Part shown: piece by piece, positions 11,540-23,600 of the stretch
Numbering within the stretch: position 1 is the stretch's first letter
Layout of the letters: every line of letters begins with the position of its first letter
Origin: Triatoma infestans
Lineage: Eukaryota; Arthropoda; Insecta; Hemiptera; Reduviidae
DNA: 64,000 nucleotides
Assembly: GCA_011037195.1 (NCBI GenBank)
Contig: JAAEAF010001551.1
Span: 62,001-126,000, forward strand
Direction of reading: 5' to 3'
Position numbers and translations under genes: made by a program
Notes under the pieces: model-generated
What the model saw: the letters and a program-made list of their open reading frames with translations, nothing else
Told to the model about the DNA's origin: nothing
The model's database searches: none

Positions 11540-12335
11540 ATGTGAAACACTCACACAACTTTCTCTTACTCCTGTAAGTACGATTATATATAAAATGGCA
11601 AATTTATTTTAAACTTCAAATTTTACTCATTTGGTCGTGACGTAAATATGGTGTTGGTGGAAGGACAACTATCTAACCTGAAAGGTAGTAGTTTTCATTG
11701 TAACCAGAATGTAAGTACTTCAAGTTGAAAGGAAATCATTATAGAAGTTTTTCTAAAAAAATTCGAAAAATCACAAAAACCTATTCTGTAATGTCCTACT
11801 TCCTATTAACCGATTTTCTTCAAATCTAGCATTCTACCCATGTTTCTAATATATATTAATATTTGCGGTAGCAGCATACATCATATTGAAGTGGTACTTT
11901 AGAAACAAAGCTTAACGCTAATGTCCCCCCCCCCCATCAGTCCCTCCAAAAAATTCAATTTTTCTCGGGAAAATGTTTTAAATCGTGTTCGTATTTTGGT
12001 ATATAGCTATGTAGTATACGAGGTTTAAGAAAATTCGTTGGAGCCGCTTCGGAGAAAATCACGAAAAAATAATTGGGAAAATCATTCAATATGGTCCAAC
12101 ATCCGGTTGATGGATTTTGTCCAAAACTTTCGTGTTAGATGAGGTAGTAATAAGAAAATGGAATACCAAGTTAAAGGTTCCTGCGATTTTTCGTTTTTGA
12201 AATATTTTGTTAACATCCAGCTACACACACACACACATACACGAACCATTCGCTAAAAATATTTTTGGTCCCCTCAGAGGACATCCAAACATGTATTTTT
12301 GGTGATAATTCAATTTCGAAAATCTAACAAGATCT
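11540..12335 (+). repeat. Family F copy with hairpin-type left end
   Basis: It starts TGATGTGAAACACTCACACA and ends in the GGTCCCCTCAGAGGAC, TTTTGGTGATAATTCAATTT block. Interior modules include TCCTACTTCCTATTAACCGA, a C9 run at about 11928 and a CA microsatellite at 12220. It spans about 800 bp. Confidence 0.6.
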
Positions 12336-12535
12336 TAATTGAAATTGTTAATTTTTTAATTTCATACAGAACTTATATCAGGACAGGAAATTTGCATTAA
12401 TTTTTTTTTTTTTAAATTTAAGGCGCGTCAGTATCTATGATCATTTGCGCCCGGAGCCTTCTCAGTGCAGCACTGCCGGTCTCCGGACAGTGTTCTCTCG
12501 TTACAGACAACACTGGATAGTGTTTTCCATCACCG

Positions 12536-13215
12536 AATAGGGCGTGGATATGTGGCGTCACCATCGCCACCCTTCGGGGTGCAAGCAGCCTCTGGCTCTC
12601 CAGGTTGGGGAATCCCTCACCCCGACCAAACCTATCCTGAACCTTTCCCCTTGCAGAGTTGCTTGTAAGTATCCTGGGTTAATGAACCCCTGTACTTGAG
12701 GTAATGGACAGGAATCAGTAAATGGAATCTGTAGCTCCATCGGGCGTGTGATAAATCACGCTAGCTCGTTAGAGTTGAAATACTTAACTACGGGTGCAAG
12801 CACCAGTTTCCAAGCCGATTGCTTGCAGGTTAGATTCGTAGTGGCCGTGTTTTAAGCAACAACTCCAATGACCGAGGTCGTGAGTTGAGCGGGAGGAGAC
12901 TCGCAATATAAATTAAACCAACCGTGCCAGCCCATAACTGGAAGCGCATTTGCTGGGTGTGCGCGTTCACCAGAGCCTGCTAGGGGGTGCCTTCCCTAGC
13001 TTCTGGGAGTGAAGTGTGACCACTTTTTGGGATCATTTGCGTATCTCAATCTGCCCTTAAATGGGTCAAGCGGGGTTGGGCCCCTAGGCACTTCCGCCAT
13101 GGAGAGGTATTACACTAACAGTCTCTTCATGGTGGTGACGTCCCTCTCTTGTTAAACGATCCCGTTGCTGCAAGAGGGTACTGGTAAATAGGAAAGGGGT
13201 ATCACGGGAAGAATG
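12536..13215. mobile_element. GC-rich 680-bp insertion of unknown class with target-site duplication
   Basis: It interrupts the S2 SINE. Flanking copies TCCATCACCG (12526-12535) and TCCATCATGG (13216-13225) look like a 7-10-bp target-site duplication. The interior is much more GC-rich than its surroundings and contains a short hairpin (CGTG-TGATAAAT-CACG, about 12747) and a weak tRNA-like A/B box pair (12761, 12829). No coding frame was recognised. It could be a 5'-truncated non-LTR element or another SINE. Confidence 0.55.
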
Positions 13216-13272
13216 TCCATCATGGGACAGTGAGATGTAGAGGCTTCTAGGAAGAAAAATATTAATTTGGTG

Positions 13273-13365
13273 GTGTGAGTGTTTCACACCATATTTTTTC
13301 TTTTTTCATTTGCTGCAAATGCTACGATAAGAGGAAGTTTTGCGTTCGTTTGTCAAATTTTTGAA
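13273..13365 (-). repeat. Minimal family F copy inside the SINE
   Basis: It contains both family F termini close together: GTGTGAGTGTTTCACACCA and TAAGAGGAAGTTTTG. The middle is deleted. It lies between the body and tRNA head of the S2 SINE. Confidence 0.5.
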
Positions 13366-13450
13366 ACATCTAAGGATAGCATAGGTGGACTCGAACCCGG
13401 GTCGTCCACGTGGGAGTCCAACACACTACCACTTAGCTATTCCCTTCCCT

Positions 13451-14469
13451 TGCATTAAATAAAGATTAGTTAATGAAACCATCTTTGCAAGTTGACAAAT
13501 ATTCGTGCAGAAAGAGGTACATGGTAAGGGAACATAGAAGATAAATTATTTTCTGATAGATGCGTTCAACTTTAAACTCTTAACAAAATCTTGTATAATT
13601 AATCAAAGTAACAAATTACAAAATGACAGACATCTGTTTTTTTTCATAACATTCCTTGTTTTTCTGTCGTTTATTTCAAGCGAGTTACCAATTTTAAATA
13701 TTTCTCGGGAATATGAGGGGGGGAATGTTTAAATAAATTTATTTGGATTTTAAACTAAATATTATTAATGAATATTGCTTTTATCCTCTACTTCTTTATA
13801 CCTCGACTTTCACTTCTTTTTTTTTCTTTTTTTTTTAGCGCTGAAAGAGGAATTTTTTAGGATTGTGTCAAATTTTCGAAATTGAGTTTTTTATCCTCCT
13901 CCCTAAGAATGAAAACAAATTATTTGACTAATTATGCGAGAATCTCAAACTCGATATTTAGGAGCTACCAAGGGACTTGCTTTAAACTTTGCTTTTACTA
14001 ACTTAGCACTTTTATATGAATTTTTTTTTTTAAATTGATTTTTTGAAAGATACAGAGGCTGCAGTGATCTGAGACTTCTTTCTAACGTTGTGTTAAAAAA
14101 AACAGATTTGAATAAAATCGATTTCGTCAGATATGCGACTTTTCAAATTGAGTGATCAGTTTTTCACAAGATTATTCCTTAAATTTTGTTACTTAATATA
14201 TATATATATAGTAGATAAAGAAATTGATTGGTTCTGCAGAATCCTCTATACTACTCTTCAGTGCTACAGTACCAGCCATCTAGTGAGAGTTATGCAAGCT
14301 AAACATTTAGCAAACAAGCCGACTTTTAAGAAAAATTGTCAATTAGAACTACGTAAATGGCAGTATATAGAAAAATCGATATCATCGCAAAAATTTATAT
14401 ATATAAAAATAAACTCAACAAGATATTCGCACTTCTGGGCAACTGATTTTCATCAAACCAAAAATTTTA
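13451..14469. other. AT-rich DNA with a short family F end; no gene seen
   Basis: 13843-13905 carries GAAAGAGGAATTTTTTAGGA followed by GTGTCAAATTTTCGAAATTG, a diverged family F terminus. A 114-codon open frame at 14133-14477 has AT-rich composition and no recognisable domain. I treat it as chance. Confidence 0.5.
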
Positions 14470-15095
14470 TACAATAAATTTAATTACCATAAACATTTCA
14501 TTGGAAAACAGTACACTGGAATAGCACATTAGAGGAAAATCTAACGTCACCCCCTCCCGATAAGTAATATTCTCAGAAAAAGATTTCAAACAAAAGTGGT
14601 AGGGGGGTCATTGAATGTTTAGTTAGTTAATATATCAAGTTTAAACGATCCCGATTTGTGTCGTTAGAACATATTTAATTCCCATTAATATTAATGCAAA
14701 TAAAATGGAAGACCAGCCTCATATCCCGAAGTGGCACTCCCCAATCAAAATATTTCATGTAATAACTGATACGAAGTTTAAAAAAAAAAAAAAAAATCGT
14801 TGTAACCGATAAAATTTGCGGAAAAAAATACATTCAGTAAAATGGTACTTCCGGTAGAAAAATTTTAGTAGATAAGTTTCTTGGCAAAGTTTGAAAGCCA
14901 AAAGAAATGTCATGTTTGAATTTCTTACGATTTTTCGTGTTTGTGCTATAATGTTCATATACACACATACATACACATAGAAAAACGTTTTTTTTTTTCT
15001 CCTAGAGGACTCAGAGAGAACCTTAAAACGTGTATATCAAGTGTGAAAACACGATTTCAAAAATTTAACAAACGAACTCAAAACTTCCTCAAAAG
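14470..15095 (+). repeat. Family F fragment
   Basis: Modules run GGAATAGCACATTAGAGGAA, CCCCCTCCCGATAAGTA, GGTACTTCCGGTAG, ACGATTTTTCGTGTTTG, a CA/CATA microsatellite and the right end GTGAAAACACGATTTCAAAA. It lacks the hairpin left end. Confidence 0.6.
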
Positions 15096-15107
15096 CAAAT
15101 GAAAAAA

Positions 15108-15828
15108 AAATGGTGTGAAACACTCACACAACTTTCACTTACTTCAGTTTTCAAAATTGTAATTGACAAATTTTTATGGTTAGTATACCAAATTAATGAA
15201 ATTCGTCAGAGTTCGTTGAAAATTGAAAAAAACTGTTCCGGATTACTAATTTTCTTGAAACTCTAAATTTTCGGCAATCTATTTATTTCTAATTATTTTC
15301 TTTAGATGGTAGAATTGTGTAATCAACTAAGATAGGACTTAAGAGGGAAACATAATCCCGCCCTGCCCACAAAAGCCCCCTTAAATGACTTTACCAGGAG
15401 AAACGTTTCAAATAAAAGTTGTAGCTCGTTATGTCTGTAGTTTACATACTTAGTTTAAAGAAATTCGATGGATATGTTTTAGACAAAAACAGAAATCTGA
15501 AAAATACATTTCAGTAAGAACGCACTACCGGTCATCCGATTTTTTTCAAACTCGGAATTTCAAGAACACATTTAATTCTGATTAATATTATTTAGATGAC
15601 AGAATTGTTAGTAAACTGAAATAGCACTTTAGAGGAAAACCTAACCCCACATCTCTGCCAAAATTGCCGTTAAATGAATTTTCCCAAAGAGATGTTTTAA
15701 ATAAATCTTTGTAAGTGTAGTTTCTAAAAACCACTTTTTTGGGTTCAGGGGTCCTCAAAATGTGTATTCCCGGTGAAAACTCGATCTTGAAAATTTGACA
15801 CGATTACTCCCAGTAAGAGGAAGTAAGA
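15108..15828 (+). repeat. Family F copy, near full length (about 720 bp)
   Basis: It starts AATGGTGTGAAACACTCACA and ends GATTACTCCCAGTAAGAGGA. It contains two internal CACTNCCGG-type modules. This is the clearest single-unit copy and can serve as a reference for the family's ends. Confidence 0.65.
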
Positions 15829-15907
15829 TCGATTAATTTTAATAAATTTAAGATCAATTCTTCATAGTTGTGAAATATCCTAATTTTTTAATTAGACCTT
15901 TTTTATG

Positions 15908-16290
15908 CTCTAACTGCTGTTAGAGGAAGTATTAGATCGTACCACAGTTTTGAAACTGAATTTTCATCGTGAATAAATGTTTTGAGGTCCTCTCAGTCCA
16001 AAAAAGTGGTTTCTAGAAAATGGTCTGTGTGTGTGAAAAGAATATCTCAAAAAAACGAAAAGTTGCAGGAAGCTCAAACTTTGTATTCGGTTTAATACAC
16101 TAAGATTTCGGGCAAAACCCATCAACCGGAAGTGTCACTTTACTGAATGATTTTTTACAGTTTCTTGTGATTTTCTCCATAAAAATGCGACGGTTTTAAA
16201 CACTAATAAGAATTGTAAGTGTGAAGAAAATATGCCATTTCGCAGTAAGAGAATGTCGTGTGAGTGTTTCATACCAGATTATTTTTCTTT
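15908..16290 (-). repeat. Family F copy in opposite orientation
   Basis: It begins with the reversed right end (AGAGGAAGTATTAGATCGTA) and finishes with the reversed hairpin end (AGAATGTCGTGTGAGTGTTT). It faces the copy at 15108-15828 tail to tail across about 80 bp. Confidence 0.6.
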
Positions 16291-16886
16291 TTTGCAGGAA
16301 TACGTCAAAAGAAACAAGATTTTTGCGTATTAAATATGTATATAGTACTTGAATTGGGTACAATTCAAGAAACACACATAAGTTGTGCGGAATTAGTATA
16401 ACTGTTTTATGTCACAAAAGTTTAATGTAATAAATTGGAGATTTGTACTGCTGAGACGGCTAAACGTGTTATTGTACTCGTACTATGACCGAACCAATTC
16501 CATAAAGTTGCAAAAAATCTGAAATCTGTTGTTCGTTTGACAGTTCGCGACTTAAGTACTTTCTAGACCGAATGAAATGATTGTGTGTAAAGTTGACTTT
16601 TTCTTTTCTATTAACTTAATTTGTCCAAATTACTAATTTTTTTTTTTTTTTTAATATTAAAATTTTGGATAAGATTTTTAAAAACCTTAATTTTTTTTAA
16701 ACATATTTCAGAAATTCTTAAAAATTTCAAATGTTCATAGCCGTTAGTATATCCTTCTTCCAAAGCGTGGATGTTAATAAGCAGAAAAGAGTGATAAAAC
16801 ATTGAGAAAAAATACACAAAATAAATGTTTTGTTAAATTATAAATTTATTAAAAAAGATGATGATAATAATAATAAATAAACTTAC
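16291..16886. other. Downstream part of the first intron of the WD40 gene; no exon seen
   Basis: AT-rich. I searched for a second WD40 exon on the minus strand here and to the left and did not find one. Confidence 0.4.
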
Positions 16887-17030
16887 CTTAATTTTTCCAT
16901 CATCAGCTCCGGTAATTAATTTATCTTCATGAAATAAAAGAGCAACTACATCATTTTTATGCCTATCATTCTCTGGAGCTACAGCAGTCACTTTTAATGT
17001 TCCGTCAAGCGGATCCCGTCTTGGTGGCAT
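16887..17030 (-). CDS. First coding exon of an unassigned WD40-repeat protein
   Basis: 48 codons, from ATG at 17030 to a consensus donor AAG|GTAAGT at 16887/16886. It encodes MPPRRDPLDGTLKVTAVAPE, then a segment with NDVVALLFHEDKLITGADDG and KIK. The hydrophobic-x-F-H-x-D-x-L-x-T-G-x-D-D-G-K-I-K pattern is the core of a WD40 blade, which would continue into V-W in the next exon. The protein would act as a beta-propeller scaffold, but the specific family is not recognised. No second exon is visible in 1-16886, so the rest probably lies beyond the left edge across a TE-filled intron. It is divergent from EED. Confidence 0.7.
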
Positions 17031-17675
17031 TTTAAAACGAAAATGATAGCTGCGGTTGGCTTTCCTTCAAGATAACTCGCAGATGTGTGAAATTGGGCTG
17101 ATACTGAGAAGAACCGCTGTCTATTTTTACTCAAAATACAGGATTCACTCAATTTTAGCTGACATAATATTTTTAGAGACTTAAGCTATTTATAGATAAG
17201 AGATATTAAAAAAATATTTTAATAAAATAAATTTTAAAAAGTTTAACTATTTATTTAATATACTTAAAATAAATTTATAACTTGTTTTTAACTTTGGATA
17301 TGCCCATAATTGGCGGTCCGACTTCATTCGATCTAAAGGAATAAAAAAATACTAAACACAACTTTGAAATTAAAAACTAAAATATCAATTTATTTTCATA
17401 ATGCATTTTTCTTTTTGGAATTTAAAACCCAGAATGATTATATTTTCCAAATAAATAAACAATATACTATTTTAAATTCATCAATTATCCTTTATGTTAC
17501 TTTGAACCTATCTATGAAATTTGAATTTGGCGCAATTATTTTGAAAGTTATTTCATAAAGGCAGTGGTTAGATTTAGTTTAGCAATTAGTTACAGCTGGT
17601 TGTTCATTAAGCATTACCCGCCGTTTTTTTTATTTGTTTATTTTTTTAATTTACTGTTGTTTAATTAATTTAATT
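17031..17675. promoter_or_regulatory. Shared divergent promoter region, WD40 gene and EED
   Basis: About 645 bp separate two start codons on opposite strands, with no repeat in between. It must hold both 5' UTRs and core promoters. No clear TATA box or CpG cluster was seen. The role is inferred from geometry. Confidence 0.5.
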
Positions 17676-20600
17676 ATGAAAGGATCATTGGCTAGTTCAG
17701 AAATTTCAACTAATACTGAAGATTCTGGAGAAGATGTTGTTAGTATTTTATGTTTAATTAGAATTTCATTGATGCTTGTTTTTATTTTTATAAAGATTGT
17801 TTATAGTATTTCCATTGTTTCATTTTTGCATTTTAGTTGTTACAAACGCCTGAAATAGATAAAATTATTATATTGTATTAGCAATAGCACATAAAATTAG
17901 TGTTTTTTTCTTTATATTTGAATCATAAATAAACTGCTAAATTCATTCAAAATATTTAGCACTTTCATGCAAAAGATAGATTTTAATCAAAATATAGCTT
18001 ATCTCATGTTTCCACAGTACAATGATGAGTTGTAAAAATGTTTCCTTTTTATTAAGAAAGGGATTCCATTAATGCATCTAAAAAAGAAGTTTGAAGAAAA
18101 TATATTTGTAGATAGAATTATTAGCAAGATAATTCTCGTATTTATCTTTAGCTCGTATAAATGGTAGATTTTAGAATGTATAGATGGGAATTAAAGTTGA
18201 ATAAATTTTATTTGCTTATTTTCAAAGGCTGGGAATTGAATCCGAATACGATTTAACAGTCTTATTTGAATTTGAATATCTGATTGCTAATCTTTAATCT
18301 TAACAATCATTTCTTATACTACTGCCATATGGTAATGAGATTAAATGCCTATTCCTTTTAAAAAAATATCTTTTTCTTTTCTCACTATTTTGCTAATTCA
18401 AGGCCGGATGATACTCATTAATCTGAACAATGGTTGCATACATTTTTTTGTTTTTTGACTTCTATTAATTTTTTGACATTACCATTTTTTTTTAATTTAA
18501 TATCTTTTGGTAACTCGATTGCAATGATGTGTTCTCCAGTATATTTGCAAGTAAATTTTTCATTATAAATCATGATATTTTATTTAGAGGACTTGATAAT
18601 GATGGGTTTTCTGACTAGAAATCTTTGATAGCGGCAGCTTATCAAATGATGCTTCTTATATAAATTATTTTCACTTTTTCATTCTTTTTTACATAATAAT
18701 AACTGCTTAAGAAAGTTTAAAACTTTATTAATCTGTTTTATAAGTCAGTCGCACAACTTAAATATTTAAACTGATAAGGAGATGTTTATATATTCGGCAA
18801 CGGCCAGTTTTTTTTTTAAGAAAAAAAGAATTCTTCTGATCTCTACGTTTCGCGCACCAATGGTACCCTTCTTCAGGAGCGCTTTAGGGTAGAACAGAGA
18901 TTTGTACATTGAAGTTGAAATGGAGCTTGCCAGTGTTGTATAAACATCTTGTAATTTTAAGGCCTGATCATTTGGAAACCAACTGATAAACTTTAGATGA
19001 AAAAACCTTTATATATATTTTTCATCTTGCTTTTTCCATCATTGTCCTTTCAATCGAGCTGTCTTGATATATATATGTGTCCGGTGATAATTATTGTTAT
19101 ATAGTTGATTATTATTCATTTTTTCCACAATGCAAGTCTTTCTGATCCCCATTTTTCCATTGTTATCACTCATGTTTTTTCATATAATAAAATGTTAATA
19201 TGATACAAGTAAACACACTCTTGAATTAAAATGATAATCCATTATAACTAAACCTTAATCTTAAACAATGTCTGTTTGAAGTTATTTAAAGTTTAGGAAC
19301 ACTGAGCAGATTTTTTCCACGGATTTACTAATAACTAGGATAATTTTCTGATAATATGTTTAATTCAGTGGTAACATTAAACGTTGGATTTTTATTTGCA
19401 AACCAGAAAGTATTTTTTTTTATGTTTTAGCTATTTAATAAATTAGACAGTTTACAATTTTATCAGTTGCTTTTATAAAATAAGTATGGTTTTTTTTGTT
19501 TTTCATATCATTAGAACCATTAGAAAGGTTACTATTAGGTAAATAGAAAACTCAAAATTTGAATCTCAAAAAATAAAATTATCTGCCTGAATTAAATTCA
19601 ACAGTAAAATTAAACAAATAATAAGAGCTTAAATATCATCAATAGATCTTAGGATACACTTCTGAACTAGAAATATTTAGATGAAATTGAATATTTTGTG
19701 CAAATAATAACGTCTGGAAATATTTGCAATGTTGTCAAACCAGATATCATTGAAATTATAACGAAAAAGCAGACCCAGTTTTATCTTTATATACTCCTTT
19801 TTATTTTAAAAAGTTAATATTGTTATGTCCATGTTGGATTTAATAAAAATTATTTTTAAGAATATGTAATGTGGTTAGTAAGTAACTCTACTCTTTGATC
19901 ATTAGAATTTTATTTTATTTGTAGGAACTTTGGAATGTGATTTTTTTATTAATAATAATTTAAATATGTATGTTTTTTTGTCATCGTCTCCGGGTGAGAC
20001 CTAGGTCTGAGATGGCAACCCTAAGACAACCATAATGTCAAACTTTATTAATCCCAATCCCATGGTATTGATGTTAGATCAGTATTCTTCATTGTCTCTG
20101 AAAAGATGTAAAGTGTGTTAAATTGTAGTCGTTCATTTATTTTGATATTTATATATATAAAGGAATATATATATATATAAACACAATACAATACAAACAC
20201 AATATACAAACACAAAAATGTGACAAAGGAATATATATATATATATATTCCTTTGTCACATTTTTGAGTTTGATAATGCGGCCAACCCATGCGGATTCAA
20301 GTATCCGATCCGAAACTTGAATAACTCTAGTGGGTTAGTTAGACTTTGTTTCTAGTGCTCTGCAAGCTGTTTCAACATCTTTGTACCCAACATACATAGA
20401 TAAATCGTCACTATCTAATTTGTTTCTGGTGGAAGTTAAATATTTAAAATGACTTTTAAATTTTGATTTGCAAGTAAAAGGTTGTATCATTTTATTAAAA
20501 GTTTGAAAGGAGTGGAATAGATTTGGTAAAATGAAAAAAATAGAAATATGCGGCAGGAATATTTTTTGCACCATCTTTATGAACCGTAGAAGGTTCCTGA

Positions 20601-23600
20601 CGTTATTAGGACGTCTTAAGTTCATGAAATAGAATAAAAAGTAAATCTTAAATAACTGTTGTATACAATATTGTTGAATTAATAAAAAATATGGTTATTC
20701 TTACCTTATATACCCAATCAAAATCAATTTTTGTAGAAACACAAAACTGGAGCACTCTATTATTTGTAATAATAGACTGGTCGATCATAATACAATAAGA
20801 AAATAGCTCTTGGCACACACTCTTTGTTTTCTAATTTTACACTACCCAGGTAGTTGTTATAAGTTGTATTTGGTTTTAAATGACAATAAAATGTTAATAA
20901 CTTTGTTCATTTTGTTTTGTTTTCAGCCTGTATAAAAAATTTATCATTATTTAATTATTAACTTATATCTGTTATGTTTGCAGAAATATTTCATTGTTAG
21001 AAAAAAAAAAATTATAAAAAAAAGGTGAACTGTAGAGGTCCAGAAACTTTGCATTTAAAAATTGTAGAATTGTTTCTAAACTGGTTGTCTGATAATTAGG
21101 AATTTGAGTTGGCCACTAATTTTCTCGAGTAATAGTGAAATGAAATTTACAATTTATCTTTTTTTTATTCGTCTAGTTAATGAGATTCAAATTCATAAGT
21201 GGTAAGCATAGAATGCAATTGTTGTTTATGTTGATTAAAATATTTTTATTGATGAAATTCAAATGTAGAGAAATCGATATTGATATAGTTGTGGTTCAGA
21301 GGTTTAGTTGTTTAAGGTAGAAAAAAAATTTTTCAGGCCTTTATAATATTCTCTATTAAAATTTCAGCATTTTTTCAGATTTTAAAATACTGTAAAATAA
21401 AAACCATGACATTTTTCAATGCTCAATTTGCGATTGTCTTAAAATTTCTATATGATTCCAGGATGAAACCTCTAGCATTGGAAGTACGACAACAGATAAT
21501 AACTCTTCTAGAAGTGTAACACCGACTGCACAGCCCAGGGTAAGAAAAGGAAGAAGAGGCCGGCCAAAACCTGCAAAACCCAAACTTCAATACAAATTTA
21601 CGTGAGTATCTTTAATGTTTACAACAACAACAAATTAAAATAATTTAATTTTTCCATCAAAAGAAAACGTGGAAAGAAAAGAAACCTATAGCGCGGAAAT
21701 GCCAGATTTTTCAGGGACTATGTTACAGTTTTCATGATTTTAACCGTATTACAAATAAGTATCGACAATTCATCTTGCGGTCATTTTATATTATGCACTA
21801 TTAACATCAATTCCCAAAAACGACTCCAACAGTTTTCTTAAACTCGTAATTCTGTTTTACTGAAAACATACAAGGTTGTTCTATTGCTTTTGTTTGACAA
21901 ATTTTGCACCAAAAAAATTTAGGTTTGTGCTGGTCCAAAAATCTTTCACCATTTTAAATAATGCACTAACACCTATTAACGATGCCTTCTGATAAATAAT
22001 ATATGAAAATTCTGAATGGATTGACAATTGGAACTTGAGAACTGCGGCAAGGAACATGCTGCAGTTTTCTCCAGAGAATCTTCTTGACTAATGTCAGATT
22101 CAAGAGGACTCAAAACCGGAATAAATTAATTTCCCAATGTTTAGCTCGAAAGAGTAGAGTACTTAAGACATTAGTAATAAAGACAAGTTTGATATATATA
22201 TTTTTTTCTTTTTTAGCGCATCAATAACTGCGCTCATTAGCAGCACACATTAAGGTTACACATTAGCGGTCACATTAAAGTTGTTACTTTCTCTTAAGGT
22301 GCAAAATTGGTTTGTCCGGAACCTTCTCAGTGCCCTTCCAGACTGCTGGCCTCTAAGCAGTCTCGTAACAAGAAACACCATCGATCACCGGAAAGTGAAC
22401 TGCAGAGCTACTAGGGCGAGAAAATTTAAGGGCCGCATTGCCTTAAAAGTGCAACTCGAATATGGCGCCTACGAGTTCCAGTCCACTGAATTAATCCTGG
22501 CTATTTATATCTTAAGTGTTGCTTATCACAAATTGTCTCAAACCGTTCACTTTTGTTACGAAAATCCAAGATCTCTTAGCATTAATAAAAAACAAATTCT
22601 CTGATGAATTGAACATTTGTTATTTGCAGTGTGTTGATTATATCCCCTTGAGGTTAAAAGTCGGAGTGCTATGACATTGTAGCAATCAGTGCCTTAAATG
22701 AATTAGTTGATAGAAATTTTCCTAAAGTAATGTGCAAGTTACTTTGACTTCCAAGAATCGTGGTCTGATGATAACAATTTGTTAAGTATTTAATTTTTGG
22801 GTTAAATAAAAGGGAAGAATAATTAGGATGTTTTAGTTTCAGTTATTCAGTTAGGTCCTCAAAATAAGAAAAAATGAAATTTGAGATATTATTATGAGTG
22901 CTTTTGTTTATAAACTCATAATAGAGCAGACTTAGCAACTGCTGTTATTGAAGACATTGGGACAAGGCAAATTCTTCTAGCTATCGAAGGCACTGTATCT
23001 TTATCAATCCCATATGTTTTTATTTGATCTGGACATAAAAATATTTTCATTTGAACATACATACTAAAGGTATGATGATGGTCGTTTATTTCAGTTGCAG
23101 TTTAAGGGAGGAACATGGACAGCCTTTGTTCGGTGCCCAAATTAATCATTTACTCAGGGAAGGACAACCTCTTATATTTGCTTCAGTTGGCAGCAATCGG
23201 GTTACAATTTATGAATGTCCAGAAGGTGATGGAATTAATCTTCTTCAGTGCTATGCAGACCCTGATGTATCCTTTAATATTGTGATTTATATCTTGCAGT
23301 TAATGGAAATGATTTCAGAAGTTTGCCTTCAGAAGTCCAACTAACCTTTTTCTTTGGCATGTTAACTTGAAAGTTCATTTATCTTATTGACCAACTTCAA
23401 ACCCTTAGGCTTGGCTATCTGGAGTCAAGATTAGCATTTATGACTTACTCACGATGGTAAGTGAAATGTTGCATATCTTTTAAAGATATTATAGTTGTGA
23501 GTTAGTTTTTATCCACCCAGAAGTATTAGTGGAGGATTTCATTCGAAAAGAGATACATTTGGCTAAACGGGTCATTTTGTTCTCTAGTGTAATTCATATC

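Larger units (their letters stand above)
12415..13450 (-). mobile_element. tRNA-derived SINE (family S2) split by two later insertions
   Basis: In sense (minus) orientation the tRNA-like head at 13440-13385 has box A TAGCTAAGTGGTAG and a perfect box B GGTTCGAGTCC. The body continues at 13265-13226 and 12535-12430 and ends in the CGCGCCTTAAATTTAAAAAA-type tail near 12425. Body and head are separated by a mini family F copy (13273-13365). The body itself is interrupted by a 680-bp GC-rich insertion (12536-13215). Other S2 copies: 22195-22460, 25290-25485, 46600-46830, 47875-48005 and 61418-61630. Confidence 0.75.

Noticed and set aside
14133..14477. 114-codon open frame
   Set aside because: AT-rich residue composition, no domain, no splice sites, and it overlaps repeat sequence at its end.
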